Positions 1 through 9,621 of a stretch of DNA of 39,436 nucleotides are shown piece by piece. How positions within the stretch are numbered: the first letter of the stretch is position 1; every line of letters begins with the position of its first letter. The notes under the pieces were generated by a model, which worked only from the letters and a program-made list of their open reading frames with translations, was not told the origin of the DNA and made no database searches. The position numbers and the translations under genes are program-made. The DNA lies in NCBI GenBank assembly GCA_041663485.1, contig JBAYMO010000017.1, positions 1-39,436 on the forward strand. Reading direction: 5' to 3'. The DNA comes from 02-FULL-45-11b sp041663485 (lineage in GTDB: Bacteria; Patescibacteriota; Patescibacteriia; Buchananbacterales; UBA6539).

Positions 1-1
1 A

Positions 2-937
2 GATTTTCATCAGCCGGTTCTGCTTGAAGAGGTGATAAAATATTTAGAACCCAAGCCTGGAGAAAATTTTATTGATTGTACTCTCGGTGGCAGCGGGCAC
101 ACGGAAGAAATCCTGAAGCTTAATGGTCCAAGCGGTAAAGTCTTGGGTATTGATCTGGATCCTTTAGCTATTAAAACCGCTCAAGAAGCAACCAAGAAAT
201 ATAAAAATAGAACAATATTTGTTCAAGACAATTTCCGGAATTTAAAAAGAATTTTAAAAGACTGCCATTTTGGCCAAGTGGATGGCATATTACTTGACTT
301 AGGGCTTTCCAGCGGCCAATTGCAAGATCAGGGTCGTGGCTTCAGTTTTTTGGCCGAAGGCAGTCTGGATATGCGCTTTGGCGGCCAATCAAATCTAACA
401 GCCGAAAAGATTATTAATACTTACAATGAAAAAGATTTAATTGAAATATTCAAAAATTACGGTGAAGAGCGTTTGGCTAAACCGATTGCCCAAAGAATTG
501 TGGCCAAAAGAAAAGAATTGGCCATCACGCGACCGGAACAACTGGTGGAAATTGTCGCTGAAGTATATCATAAATATTTTCATAATAAATCAAAAACTAA
601 TCCCGCTACCAAGATTTTTCAGGCTTTACGCATAGCGGTTAACGAAGAATTAGATAATCTCAAGCTTATTTTGCCGCCAGCGGCTGAAGCATTGAAAAAG
701 AATGGAAGATTAGTAGTTATCAGCTATCATTCTTTGGAAGATAAAATGGTAAAAGATTTTTTCAGGGCTGAAAGCCGAGATTGTCTTTGTCCACCAGCCA
801 TGCCGGTTTGCCAGTGTCACCATAAAAAAAGTTTAAAAATTATTACCCCTAAGCCAATTGAGCCGAGCTGGGAAGAGATAGCCGCTAATCCCAGATCCCG
901 CAGTGCTAAAATGCGAGTAGCCCAAAAAATAAATTAA
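2..937 (+). CDS. rsmH: 16S rRNA (cytosine-1402-N4)-methyltransferase RsmH, 5'-partial
   Basis: RsmH (MraW) uses S-adenosylmethionine to methylate N4 of C1402 in the decoding centre of 16S rRNA. The reading frame is open to the window edge. Its first visible residues, HQPVLLEEV, are the conserved N-terminus of the family, so only a few codons are missing and the GTG at 32 is not the start. Visible family blocks are LGGSGHTEEIL (SAM-binding loop), GIDLDPLAI, DGILLDLGLSSGQ, a run ending LDMRF, NPATKIFQALRIAVNEEL, VVISYHSLEDKMVKDFF, and the C-terminal PRSRSAKMRVAQK. It opens a division/wall (dcw) cluster: an ftsL-like gene follows after 19 bases and ftsI after that, the usual bacterial order. Identification is secure. 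Confidence 0.96.
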   Translation, partial: DFHQPVLLEEVIKYLEPKPGENFIDCTLGGSGHTEEILKLNGPSGKVLGIDLDPLAIKTAQEATKKYKNRTIFVQDNFRNLKRILKDCHFGQVDGILLDLGLSSGQLQDQGRGFSFLAEGSLDMRFGGQSNLTAEKIINTYNEKDLIEIFKNYGEERLAKPIAQRIVAKRKELAITRPEQLVEIVAEVYHKYFHNKSKTNPATKIFQALRIAVNEELDNLKLILPPAAEALKKNGRLVVISYHSLEDKMVKDFFRAESRDCLCPPAMPVCQCHHKKSLKIITPKPIEPSWEEIAANPRSRSAKMRVAQKIN

Positions 938-956
938 TAAAAATAAAAACAAAAAT

Positions 957-1310
957 ATGAAACATGCCTTTAACTCAAAAAAAATGAAAAGATCACGCCA
1001 ATCACTTGGCAGCCGGTTTTTAAGATTAGGACTTGATTGGTCCAAAGCGAATTTAATAATTTGTTTTTTAATTGCTTTTTTGGGCGTTGGCTATCTGTTT
1101 CAGGTAAATAGTCTGGCGACTAAGGGTTATAAAATAAAAGAATTGGAACAAAAGGTAACCGATTTGAAGTTAGAAAAATCTGATTTAGAACTTGAGGCTT
1201 TAAGTCTTCAATCAGTTGGTTCGGTTAAAGATAAAGTCGGTGATTTAAAGATGGTGTCTTTGGGCAAGGAGGATTATTTAGCTGACAAGCCAGTAGCCCT
1301 GGCGCGATAA
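957..1310 (+). CDS. ftsL: FtsL/DivIC-like septum protein
   Basis: This is a small bitopic membrane protein of 117 residues. A basic cytoplasmic N-terminus (residues 1-30) is followed by one membrane span (about 32-50, IICFLIAFLGVGYLF) and an extracytoplasmic coiled coil (about 58-90, KELEQKVTDLKLEKSDLELEA). FtsL and DivIC proteins have this topology and pair with the division machinery that recruits the septal transpeptidase. Primary sequence in the family is poorly conserved, so the assignment rests on architecture, size and position between rsmH and ftsI. No SD is visible before the ATG; the spacer is A-rich. Naming it FtsL rather than DivIC is by position only. Confidence 0.72.
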   Translation: MKHAFNSKKMKRSRQSLGSRFLRLGLDWSKANLIICFLIAFLGVGYLFQVNSLATKGYKIKELEQKVTDLKLEKSDLELEALSLQSVGSVKDKVGDLKMVSLGKEDYLADKPVALAR

Positions 1311-1318
1311 AATAATAG

Positions 1319-1347
1319 TTAATAATTTATAGTGGATAAGGTATAAT
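1319..1347 (+). promoter_or_regulatory. possible promoter upstream of ftsI
   Basis: A perfect -10 hexamer TATAAT lies at 1342-1347. A weak -35 candidate TTAATA sits 17 bases upstream at 1319-1324. It falls in the 77-base gap between the ftsL-like gene and the GTG of ftsI, the only sizeable gap in the cluster. The weak -35 limits confidence. Confidence 0.4.
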
Positions 1348-1387
1348 ATTAACTATGTTGTAAAATTATTCATTATAAATTATATTT

Positions 1388-3121
1388 GTGTTTGGCCGTA
1401 AGCCCCGAAAAGAAACAAATAAGATTAAAGTCGAGGGTCGAGTTCTCGTTTTGACTCTCGTTCTTTTGTTTATCGCCGTAATGATTGTGGGCCGGCTATT
1501 CTACATGCAGATAATAAATCATAATTTTTATATTCAGCGGGCGGAAAAAAGCCAAGAAACAAGCAAGAATCTTGCTTCTTTGCGCGGATCAATATATACC
1601 AGGGAAAAAGATGGCTTGTATCCGGTGGTAACCAACCGTGATTATTATCTTTTGTACGCCGAGCCAAAGAATATTAAAGATGCTAAAAATACTGCCTCCC
1701 AAATTACCGATATTTTAGGTTTAGATAGCGACGAATCAAAGGAAATACTGGCTAAACTTTCTAAAAATAACGATCCCTATGAACCCCTGCGTCATAAGGT
1801 TGAAAAAAAGTTAGCGGATCAGATTAAGGAGTTAAAGATTGATGGCGTGGGTTTCGTGCCCGAGCCATATCGATTTTATCCGGATAAGGGGATTGGCGGT
1901 CAAGTCTTTGGTTATGTGAGTACAGCCGAAAATGAACCTATCGGTCTTTATGGCCTTGAGGGTTACTTCAATAAGGAATTATCCGGTCAGTCCGGTATTA
2001 TTAAATCATTTCGGGATGCATTGGGTTCATTAATTACTATCGGTTCCAGAACGGTTAAAAAGGCCGAAAATGGTTCCAATTTGATTTTAACATTAAATCG
2101 AGAAATCCAATTCACCACTTGTCAAAAACTTGAAATTTATTATAAAAAGTTTTCTGCGGCTGGCGCCACGGCAATTATTATGACACCAACCGGTGAAATT
2201 ATTGCCATGTGTAATTTACCAGATTATGATCCTGAAAATTACAAAGAAGTTAAAGATATCAATTACTTTAATAATCCGGCAATTTTTACGGCCTATGAGC
2301 CGGGTTCGGTCTACAAGGCTTTTACCATGGCCGCTGGTTTGGATAGTGGAGCAGTCACGCCTCAAACCACCTATAATGATACGGGTGAAGTAAAAATTAA
2401 CGGCTTTACCATTAGAAATTCTGATCTGAAAGGCCATGGTGTAATGAATATGGTGGATGTGCTGGAGCATTCCTTGAATACCGGCGCGATATTCGTTGAA
2501 CAAAAAATCGGTAAAGATCAGTTTAAAAAATATATGAAGAGTTTCGGTTTTGGTAATTCTACCGGTATTACTTTGGACAAAGAAATGCCGGGAGATATTT
2601 CTTCTTTGAATCAGGCGGGTGAGATTTTTGGCATGACCGGTTCGTTCGGTCAGGGTATTACCGCCACGCCAATCCAGCTCGTAACCGCTTTTGCCGCTAT
2701 TGCTAATCAAGGTAAGCTGCCAAAACCATATATTGTTTCTGAGATTGATAAGGCCAATGGTGAAAAAGAAATATTCAAACCAGTAACGGTTCGGCAAGTA
2801 ATTTCTTCCAAAACGGCTAGTATTTTATCCGGTATGTTGACCTCGGTGGTTGAAAGAGGCTATGGTAAAAAAGCCGGTGTTTCGGGTTATTATTTTGCCG
2901 GTAAAACCGGCACAGCGCAAATCGCGACCGCGGGCGGCTATGGCAATGAATATAATCACACTTTTATCGGTTTTGGCCCGGTCTCCAATCCTAAATTCGT
3001 AATTTTGGTTAAACTCGAAAAACCCAAGGGTGTCAGATTTGCCGAAGACACCATTACGCCATTATTTCATGATTTAGCTGAATTTATGCTTAATTATTAT
3101 CAAATTCCACCCGATTATTAA
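1388..3121 (+). CDS. ftsI: peptidoglycan D,D-transpeptidase FtsI (class B penicillin-binding protein)
   Basis: This class B penicillin-binding protein (577 residues) cross-links peptidoglycan at the septum. It has a short basic N-terminus, one membrane anchor (about residues 18-40), a PBP dimerisation region (starting near LRGSIYTREKDG, about 65-250) and a C-terminal transpeptidase domain. The three active-site motifs are present: S-x-x-K at S307-K310 (GSVYKAF), S-x-N at S362-N364 (HSLNTG) and K-T-G at K506 (AGKTGTAQ). No PASTA repeats follow. The start is GTG with no SD. Only three bases separate its stop from murF, so the two are probably co-transcribed. An alternative name is PBP2, but the place after rsmH and ftsL favours FtsI. 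Confidence 0.93.
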   Translation: MFGRKPRKETNKIKVEGRVLVLTLVLLFIAVMIVGRLFYMQIINHNFYIQRAEKSQETSKNLASLRGSIYTREKDGLYPVVTNRDYYLLYAEPKNIKDAKNTASQITDILGLDSDESKEILAKLSKNNDPYEPLRHKVEKKLADQIKELKIDGVGFVPEPYRFYPDKGIGGQVFGYVSTAENEPIGLYGLEGYFNKELSGQSGIIKSFRDALGSLITIGSRTVKKAENGSNLILTLNREIQFTTCQKLEIYYKKFSAAGATAIIMTPTGEIIAMCNLPDYDPENYKEVKDINYFNNPAIFTAYEPGSVYKAFTMAAGLDSGAVTPQTTYNDTGEVKINGFTIRNSDLKGHGVMNMVDVLEHSLNTGAIFVEQKIGKDQFKKYMKSFGFGNSTGITLDKEMPGDISSLNQAGEIFGMTGSFGQGITATPIQLVTAFAAIANQGKLPKPYIVSEIDKANGEKEIFKPVTVRQVISSKTASILSGMLTSVVERGYGKKAGVSGYYFAGKTGTAQIATAGGYGNEYNHTFIGFGPVSNPKFVILVKLEKPKGVRFAEDTITPLFHDLAEFMLNYYQIPPDY

Positions 3122-3124
3122 AAT

Positions 3125-4429
3125 ATGAAAAATAAATTCAAAAAAATATTAATTGCCACTCTAAGTTTTTTTACTAAAAAAATTATCAATAAGTATTCGC
3201 CGGAAGTAGTGGCGGTTACCGGCAGTGTAGGAAAAACTTCGACCAAGGAAGCAATTTTTACTGTTTTGTCGTCGACCTATAACGTCAGAACCAATCAAAA
3301 AAATTACAATAACGAAATTGGTATTCCCTTGACAATTATCGGTGCCGACTCCGGTGGTCAGTCACTTTTCAAATGGCTGGGAGTTTTTTTGAAAGCCATA
3401 AGATTAGTTATTATAAAAGACAAAAACTATCCTAATATTTTAATTCTGGAAATGGGCGCTGACCATCCTGGTGATATTAAATATTTAACCAGTTTGGTGC
3501 CCGTTAGAGTAGGCGTAGTAACTGCCATCGCGCCGGTTCATTTGGAATTTTTTGAAACTATTGATCAGGTCGCTAAGGAAAAATCCAATTTAATAAAAAG
3601 TTTGCCCAAAAGCGGTTATGCGGTTTTAAATATGGACGATGGTTTGGTTTATGCCATGGCCGAAAAAACTAACGCCCAAGTTGTTACTTTCGGCGTAAAT
3701 TCGCCGGCTGACATCAAAGCGATTGAGGTGGCGGTTTCTCACGATATAAACTATAAAGATATATCCACCATTCAAGGAATAAGTTTTAAACTGCAATACA
3801 AGGGCAGTACTGTGCCGGTGCTTTTACCCAAGGTTTTAGGCGAGCATTTGGCTTACACCGCTTTAGCCGCGAATTCGGTCGGTATTATTTACGATTTGAA
3901 TCTGCATGTGATCATTGATGCTTTGAGAAAATTTGAGCCACCCAAAGGACGGATGCATATTATCTCAGGGATTAAAAATACTTTGATTATTGATGATACC
4001 TATAACGCTTCACCGCTTTCGGTCATGAAAGCTTTAGATCAGCTTGGTCAATTAACTTTAAACAAAAAGAATAAAAAATTTGCTGCCTTGGGTGATATGT
4101 TGGAGCTTGGTGATTATACTGAAACCGGTCATCGCCAAGTCGGACAAACAGTCGTAAAAAATAAAATTGATTATTTAATTACGGTGGGCGAACTGGCACG
4201 CGATATAATCCGCAGCGCGGTAGAAAATGGCATGGCTCAAGATCACTGTTTTGGCTTTGCCAATTCTCACGAGGCTGGTTTATTCTTGCAGGACAGAATT
4301 AAAGAAGGTGATTTATTGCTAGTTAAAGGTTCTCAGGGCGTAAGAATGGAAAAAATTGTTAAGGAGCTGATGACTGAACCGCAGCGCGCCGCTGAATTAT
4401 TGGTACGTCAAGGCAAGGATTGGGAATAA
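3125..4429 (+). CDS. murF: MurF-like Mur ligase lacking the usual N-terminal domain
   Basis: Mur ligases of this type add D-Ala-D-Ala to UDP-MurNAc-tripeptide using ATP. The ATP-binding loop TGSVGKTS lies at residues 32-39, followed by typical MurF blocks NYNNEIGIPLTI, LEMGADHPGDI, HLEFFETIDQVAKEK, DDTYNASPLSVMKAL and LGDMLELGD. In E. coli MurF the P-loop comes around residue 110, after a domain that binds the uridine part of the substrate. Here it is preceded only by about 30 residues, a basic and hydrophobic stretch (KILIATLSFF) that could be a short membrane-associated segment. The C-terminal ligase domain is complete. Reaction and substrate are inferred from the family; the missing domain leaves substrate recognition open. 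Confidence 0.85.
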   Translation: MKNKFKKILIATLSFFTKKIINKYSPEVVAVTGSVGKTSTKEAIFTVLSSTYNVRTNQKNYNNEIGIPLTIIGADSGGQSLFKWLGVFLKAIRLVIIKDKNYPNILILEMGADHPGDIKYLTSLVPVRVGVVTAIAPVHLEFFETIDQVAKEKSNLIKSLPKSGYAVLNMDDGLVYAMAEKTNAQVVTFGVNSPADIKAIEVAVSHDINYKDISTIQGISFKLQYKGSTVPVLLPKVLGEHLAYTALAANSVGIIYDLNLHVIIDALRKFEPPKGRMHIISGIKNTLIIDDTYNASPLSVMKALDQLGQLTLNKKNKKFAALGDMLELGDYTETGHRQVGQTVVKNKIDYLITVGELARDIIRSAVENGMAQDHCFGFANSHEAGLFLQDRIKEGDLLLVKGSQGVRMEKIVKELMTEPQRAAELLVRQGKDWE

Positions 4430-4450
4430 AATTGAAATCATATTTAAATA

Positions 4451-4475
4451 AAAGCCCTATTTTGGGCTTTTTTTT
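4451..4475 (+). terminator. Rho-independent terminator after murF
   Basis: A short stem AAGCCC / GGGCTT with loop TATTTT is followed by a run of eight T. It lies 22 bases after the murF stop and closes the rsmH-murF cluster before cysS. Confidence 0.9.
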
Positions 4476-4502
4476 AATAAAAAAATATGTTAATATTATT
4501 TT

Positions 4503-5912
<1,410 letters not shown>

Positions 5913-5914
5913 TT

Positions 5915-7036
5915 ATGTCGAAAAAAGTTTTAATCGTTTATGCTTCCGGGGGTATGGGTCATGTCATGGCTGCTAAAGCCATTGAGCAGGCTTTTCGGCG
6001 TAAATATCCCGAGGTGGAAGTAAAGAATGTTAATGTTATAGATTTCGCTAGCCGGTTATATAAGTTTTTCTTTGTTGACGGCTATAATTATGTTTCTGCT
6101 AAATTGCCAAATTTGTGGGCCTGGCTTTATAAAACTTTTGATAATAAAAATCGTCAGGGTTTGCCCAGTTTATTGTCTTATTTGTCGATTAAAAATCGAT
6201 TCATACCGTTTATTAAAGAGTTTAACCCGGATTTTATAATTTCCACTCATCCGCTGCCGATGATTATTGTTTCTCGCTCCAAAGATAAAAATATTATTGA
6301 TGTTTTGTCTTCCATGGTTTGCACTGATTTCGGCTGCCATAGTTTTTGGGTGGATCCGGAAGTAAATTATTATTTTGGCGCCGTAGACAATGTGGCAAAA
6401 TGTTTAATGGAATACGGTGTCAGTCGAGAAAAAATTGCCATTACCGGCATTCCCATCGAAGAAAAATTCGCTCAGCCTTTAGTTAAGGATAATTTAATAA
6501 AAAAATTCGGACTCAAAACGGGAGTATTTACTATCTTGATTGTTGGCGGTCAGTTTGATTTTCAAACTTTAAAAACCGTTGTTTCCGGCATTATCGATCA
6601 ACATGACGGTAATGTGCAATTTTTGGTTGTGGCTGGCCGCGACGCCAACTTAAAAGACGCTTTGGATAAATCCGACTTAAACAGCCGCTTTGCTAACGTT
6701 AAAATTTTTGGCTTTGTTGATTATATGCAGGAATTAATGACCGTGGCTGATATCATTTTTTCTAAAGCCGGCGGTTTAACCGTTTCCGAGTGTTTGGCTA
6801 AAGGTTTGCCTTTGGTGATTAATAAAGTTATTCCGGGTCAGGAGGAAGACAATGTTAATTATTTGGTTAGTCATAATGCGGCGATTAAGGTCAATGATAC
6901 GGCCGGCATAATTTCGGCTATTAATGATTTAGTCGGTAATTCCAAGAAAATTTTGGCTATGCAGGCTTCGGCTAAATCTTTAGGCCAGCCTCATTCGGCT
7001 GAGGCTTTGGCGGATTTTGTGGTTAGTAAAATTTAA
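5915..7036 (+). CDS. family 28 glycosyltransferase, MGDG-synthase/UgtP-like
   Basis: The N-terminal block VLIVYASGGMGHVMAAKAIEQAF is the signature of the monogalactosyldiacylglycerol-synthase/UgtP branch of GT28, relatives of MurG that glycosylate diacylglycerol at the cytoplasmic face of the membrane. The C-terminal nucleotide-sugar domain contains VVAGRDANL, a VDYMQELMTVADIIFSKAGGLTVSECLAKGLP segment (split here for description: ADIIFSKAGG then SECLAKGLP) and a GQEEDN motif. The protein has 373 residues and no transmembrane segments, as expected for a peripheral enzyme. Substrate (UDP-glucose or UDP-galactose, lipid acceptor) cannot be read from sequence. MurG itself is less likely because of the MGDG-type N-terminus. 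Confidence 0.82.
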   Translation: MSKKVLIVYASGGMGHVMAAKAIEQAFRRKYPEVEVKNVNVIDFASRLYKFFFVDGYNYVSAKLPNLWAWLYKTFDNKNRQGLPSLLSYLSIKNRFIPFIKEFNPDFIISTHPLPMIIVSRSKDKNIIDVLSSMVCTDFGCHSFWVDPEVNYYFGAVDNVAKCLMEYGVSREKIAITGIPIEEKFAQPLVKDNLIKKFGLKTGVFTILIVGGQFDFQTLKTVVSGIIDQHDGNVQFLVVAGRDANLKDALDKSDLNSRFANVKIFGFVDYMQELMTVADIIFSKAGGLTVSECLAKGLPLVINKVIPGQEEDNVNYLVSHNAAIKVNDTAGIISAINDLVGNSKKILAMQASAKSLGQPHSAEALADFVVSKI

Positions 7037-7088
7037 TAATTAATTTTAGCTTGCATTAAATAATTTTTAAGGTAAGCTAATTTTAAAA

Positions 7089-8036
7089 ATGAAGAAAAAT
7101 TTTTGGCAAAAATTAAATAAGCCGATTTTGGCGCTCGCCCCCATGGCGGGCATTTCTGATTCACCTTTTCGTCAGTTATGTAAGAGCTTCGGTGCCGATG
7201 TCTTGTATACAGAAATGATTTCAGCCGATGCTTTGCATTATGGCTCAAGTAAAACCATTGAACTGTTAGAGTTTGATAAGTCAGAAAAGCCGGTGGTTTG
7301 TCAGCTTTTTGGCAAGCGAATTGATAAATTCAAAAAAGCCTGTGAGATAGTGGAAAAAACCGGTTATTCCGGTATTGATTTGAATTTTGGCTGTCCGGCC
7401 AAAAAAGTGGTCGCGCATGGCGGCGGCGTTACTTTAATGCGCGATTTAAAACATTGTCGGGAATTAGTGATTGAAGTTTTGCATTGTACTAATCTGCCGG
7501 TTTCAGTCAAAATTAGAGCCGGAATTGACAACACAACCGCTTTAGATTTTTTGGCGGCCGTTAAGGATTTGCCCATTGCTGCCGTGATGATTCATGGCCG
7601 TTACTTTAAAGATCCTTTTGGCGGTGAGATAGATTACGAAATGATAAAAAAAGTTAAACAAAATTTTTCTGGGGTGGTTTTAGCCAATGGCGGCATTAAT
7701 ACGCCGGAGGATGCCAAAAAAATGCTTGATTTAACCGGAGCTGATGGTCTCGGTTTGGCACGCGGTCTGTATGGTAAGCCTTGGCTTTTTAAGCAAATCA
7801 AAGATTATTTGGCTCAAGGCAAATATACTGAGCCAACTTTATCAGAAATCAAAAAAGCGGCAATTTTGCATGCCACTTTAGCTAAAAAAATGAAAAAAGA
7901 ATGGGGGATAGTGGAAACAAGAAAACATTTGGCCTGGTATGTTAAGGGTTTTGCTGGCGCGGCTGAGTTGAGGAGCCAGTTGGTTCAGGTTAAAACCATT
8001 CAGGAAATTAAACAAATTTTGAAAGATTTTAAATAA
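7089..8036 (+). CDS. dus: tRNA-dihydrouridine synthase
   Basis: This FMN enzyme reduces uridine to dihydrouridine in tRNA D-loops. Its 315 residues form a TIM barrel starting with LAPMAGISDSPFRQL, then YTEMISADAL. The catalytic cysteine is C102 in DLNFGCPAKKVV, followed by GGGVTLMRD. FMN-binding blocks are SVKIRAGID, MIHGRYFKDPFGG, LANGGINTPEDA and GADGLGLARGLYGKPW. It resembles DusB-type enzymes, but the subclass cannot be fixed by eye. The gene is convergent with corA and no clear terminator separates them. Confidence 0.94.
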   Translation: MKKNFWQKLNKPILALAPMAGISDSPFRQLCKSFGADVLYTEMISADALHYGSSKTIELLEFDKSEKPVVCQLFGKRIDKFKKACEIVEKTGYSGIDLNFGCPAKKVVAHGGGVTLMRDLKHCRELVIEVLHCTNLPVSVKIRAGIDNTTALDFLAAVKDLPIAAVMIHGRYFKDPFGGEIDYEMIKKVKQNFSGVVLANGGINTPEDAKKMLDLTGADGLGLARGLYGKPWLFKQIKDYLAQGKYTEPTLSEIKKAAILHATLAKKMKKEWGIVETRKHLAWYVKGFAGAAELRSQLVQVKTIQEIKQILKDFK

Positions 8037-8072
8037 ATTTTGCGGGTAACGGCTGGTATCATCGCTTAATAT

Positions 8073-9002
8073 TTATAACCAATTTTTTTTCTTAAAAATT
8101 CCAAGCATAATAAATACCACCACGAGCATTATGCCCAAAACATACCAAAAACCGTAGATACTATTGATAAAGGGCATAGAATGAACCATATTCATACCAA
8201 AAATGCTCGAAATTAGGGTAATGGGAAAAATTAATACAGAAATTATGGTGAGAATTCTCATGATGTCCGAAAGCTGAAAGGAGATTTGGGATTCATTGGT
8301 TTGCTGAATAGCTTCAATTCGTTCTTTGAGATTGTCCATAGCGTCCCAGATTTCTTTGGCAAAATCGATTAGACTTTCAAAGTAATCATCGGTTTTTTTT
8401 ATGACAAAATTTGGGTTATTTTTGAAAGCATTAACCGCTTTTTTCAAAACATTTTTATGAACTTGCATAATTTTGCGAAAATCCGTAATATTGCGGCGAA
8501 TAATCAAAATTTCTGAAACCATTTTTCTTTCCTGGCCGGCAAAAATAGCCTTTTCGATATTGTTGCAATCAACTATTAAATGATCAATCATGGGAAAGCA
8601 ATACATAAAAAGTTTGTTGCAGATTTCATAAAATAGTCTCTCCGGAGATTTGTCAGGATACAGTTGAGGCAAATTATCGGCATTTTTTAAGGTGGTAAAA
8701 AAATCGTTGAAAATTTTTAATTCACCATGATTAATGGTAATTAAAAAGCCTTTACCAATGAAAGCATTAATTTCTGCCGATTTGATTTCTCGAGTGTCTG
8801 AAACATAATACGGGAACAGTAAAACAAAGAATAGATAGCCCGGGTAGGACTCTACTTTAGTTCTTTGGTTGGTTGAAATACAATCAGCGACATTGAGCGG
8901 ATGAAATTTATATTTTCTTGCCAAACTTTTAATTTCCGATTCCGCGGGGTTTTCGTAATTAATCCAGGTAAAATTGGGAAACTCAATTTTTTGTGTTAGC
9001 AT
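8073..9002 (-). CDS. corA: CorA-family Mg2+/Co2+ channel
   Basis: CorA forms pentameric divalent-cation channels in the cytoplasmic membrane. The 309-residue protein has the large cytoplasmic domain and a C-terminal pair of membrane helices. The diagnostic pore motif GMN is at residues 269-271 (SSIFGMNMVHS), between helix 1 (about 245-268) and helix 2 (about 283-303). The C-terminus is the usual basic tail KKKNWL. The gene has its own extended -10 promoter and is divergent from the acidic-protein/ATPase pair. Confidence 0.93.
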   Translation of the reverse strand: MLTQKIEFPNFTWINYENPAESEIKSLARKYKFHPLNVADCISTNQRTKVESYPGYLFFVLLFPYYVSDTREIKSAEINAFIGKGFLITINHGELKIFNDFFTTLKNADNLPQLYPDKSPERLFYEICNKLFMYCFPMIDHLIVDCNNIEKAIFAGQERKMVSEILIIRRNITDFRKIMQVHKNVLKKAVNAFKNNPNFVIKKTDDYFESLIDFAKEIWDAMDNLKERIEAIQQTNESQISFQLSDIMRILTIISVLIFPITLISSIFGMNMVHSMPFINSIYGFWYVLGIMLVVVFIMLGIFKKKNWL

Positions 9003-9030
9003 ATTTATTTTTAATTTTACTTACTTCTTA

Positions 9031-9059
9031 ATTATAGCATAAAATTTGTTGTGGTCTAA
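9031..9059 (-). promoter_or_regulatory. corA promoter
   Basis: On the minus strand TTAGAC (9059-9054) and a perfect TATAAT (9036-9031) are spaced by 17 bases, with an extended -10 TG one base upstream. It faces away from, and nearly abuts, the promoter of the divergent gene at 9103. Confidence 0.72.
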
Positions 9060-9065
9060 GTTTAG

Positions 9066-9094
9066 TTGTTAATTCTTGGAAATTATTTTATAAT
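9066..9094 (+). promoter_or_regulatory. promoter of the acidic protein/ATPase pair, near-leaderless
   Basis: TTGTTA (9066-9071), a 17-base spacer and a perfect TATAAT (9089-9094). The ATG at 9103 begins eight bases after the -10, so transcription should start within a few bases of the start codon. Confidence 0.75.
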
Positions 9095-9102
9095 ATTAGA
9101 GT

Positions 9103-9621
9103 ATGAGTGCAAACCAAAAAGTTAAATCAATGATGGAGGAAATTGAAACCCCTGATTTAGCCGACCCTTTTTCTCAAGAAACTAGGCCGGTGGAGCAGGC
9201 GCCCAAACCAGAGAGTTTGTCCGAACAAGAGCGTGAGCATTTGAAAAATGAGGTTTTGGAAGTGATTTCTGAGTCGGAAAAAACGGTAAAAAATGCGGTT
9301 ATTCAGACGATTCCGGACGAACCTGCTCCGGTGTTGGTAAAAGATAAAAGTGAAACTCAAATTATTATCGAAGATATTTTGTCGGAGGATTTGCGTGATG
9401 TTTATTTTAAAATGGATCCGCCCTTGCAGCAAAAGTTTAAAACTGAAGGGGAAAATATTTCAGCCAAAATTGAAGTTTTGCTCAAAGAAACCAAGGTTAA
9501 AACCCATAAAATTTTCAAATTGATTTTTGGCTGGCTTAAATTAATTCCTGGGGTCAATAAATTTTTTATCAACCAAGAGGCTAAGCTAAAGGCTGAAAAA
9601 ATAATTAAATTGAACAAATGA
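9103..9621 (+). CDS. acidic protein of unknown function, partner of the secretion-type ATPase
   Basis: I do not recognise a named family. The 172-residue protein has a Glu/Asp/Pro-rich, probably disordered N-terminal half (residues 1-85). A helical C-terminal half follows (VYFKMDPPLQQKFKTEG, then KTKVKTHKIFKLIFGWLKLIPGVNKF), basic and amphipathic, which could sit on a membrane. Its stop overlaps the next start (ATGA), so translation of the two is probably coupled, and a functional partnership with the ATPase is inferred from that. No SD is present; the promoter lies directly before the ATG. Confidence 0.75.
   Translation: MSANQKVKSMMEEIETPDLADPFSQETRPVEQAPKPESLSEQEREHLKNEVLEVISESEKTVKNAVIQTIPDEPAPVLVKDKSETQIIIEDILSEDLRDVYFKMDPPLQQKFKTEGENISAKIEVLLKETKVKTHKIFKLIFGWLKLIPGVNKFFINQEAKLKAEKIIKLNK

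Noticed and set aside
2216..2797. 193-codon frame antisense to ftsI
   Set aside because: Lies wholly over the transpeptidase domain with no recognisable features.
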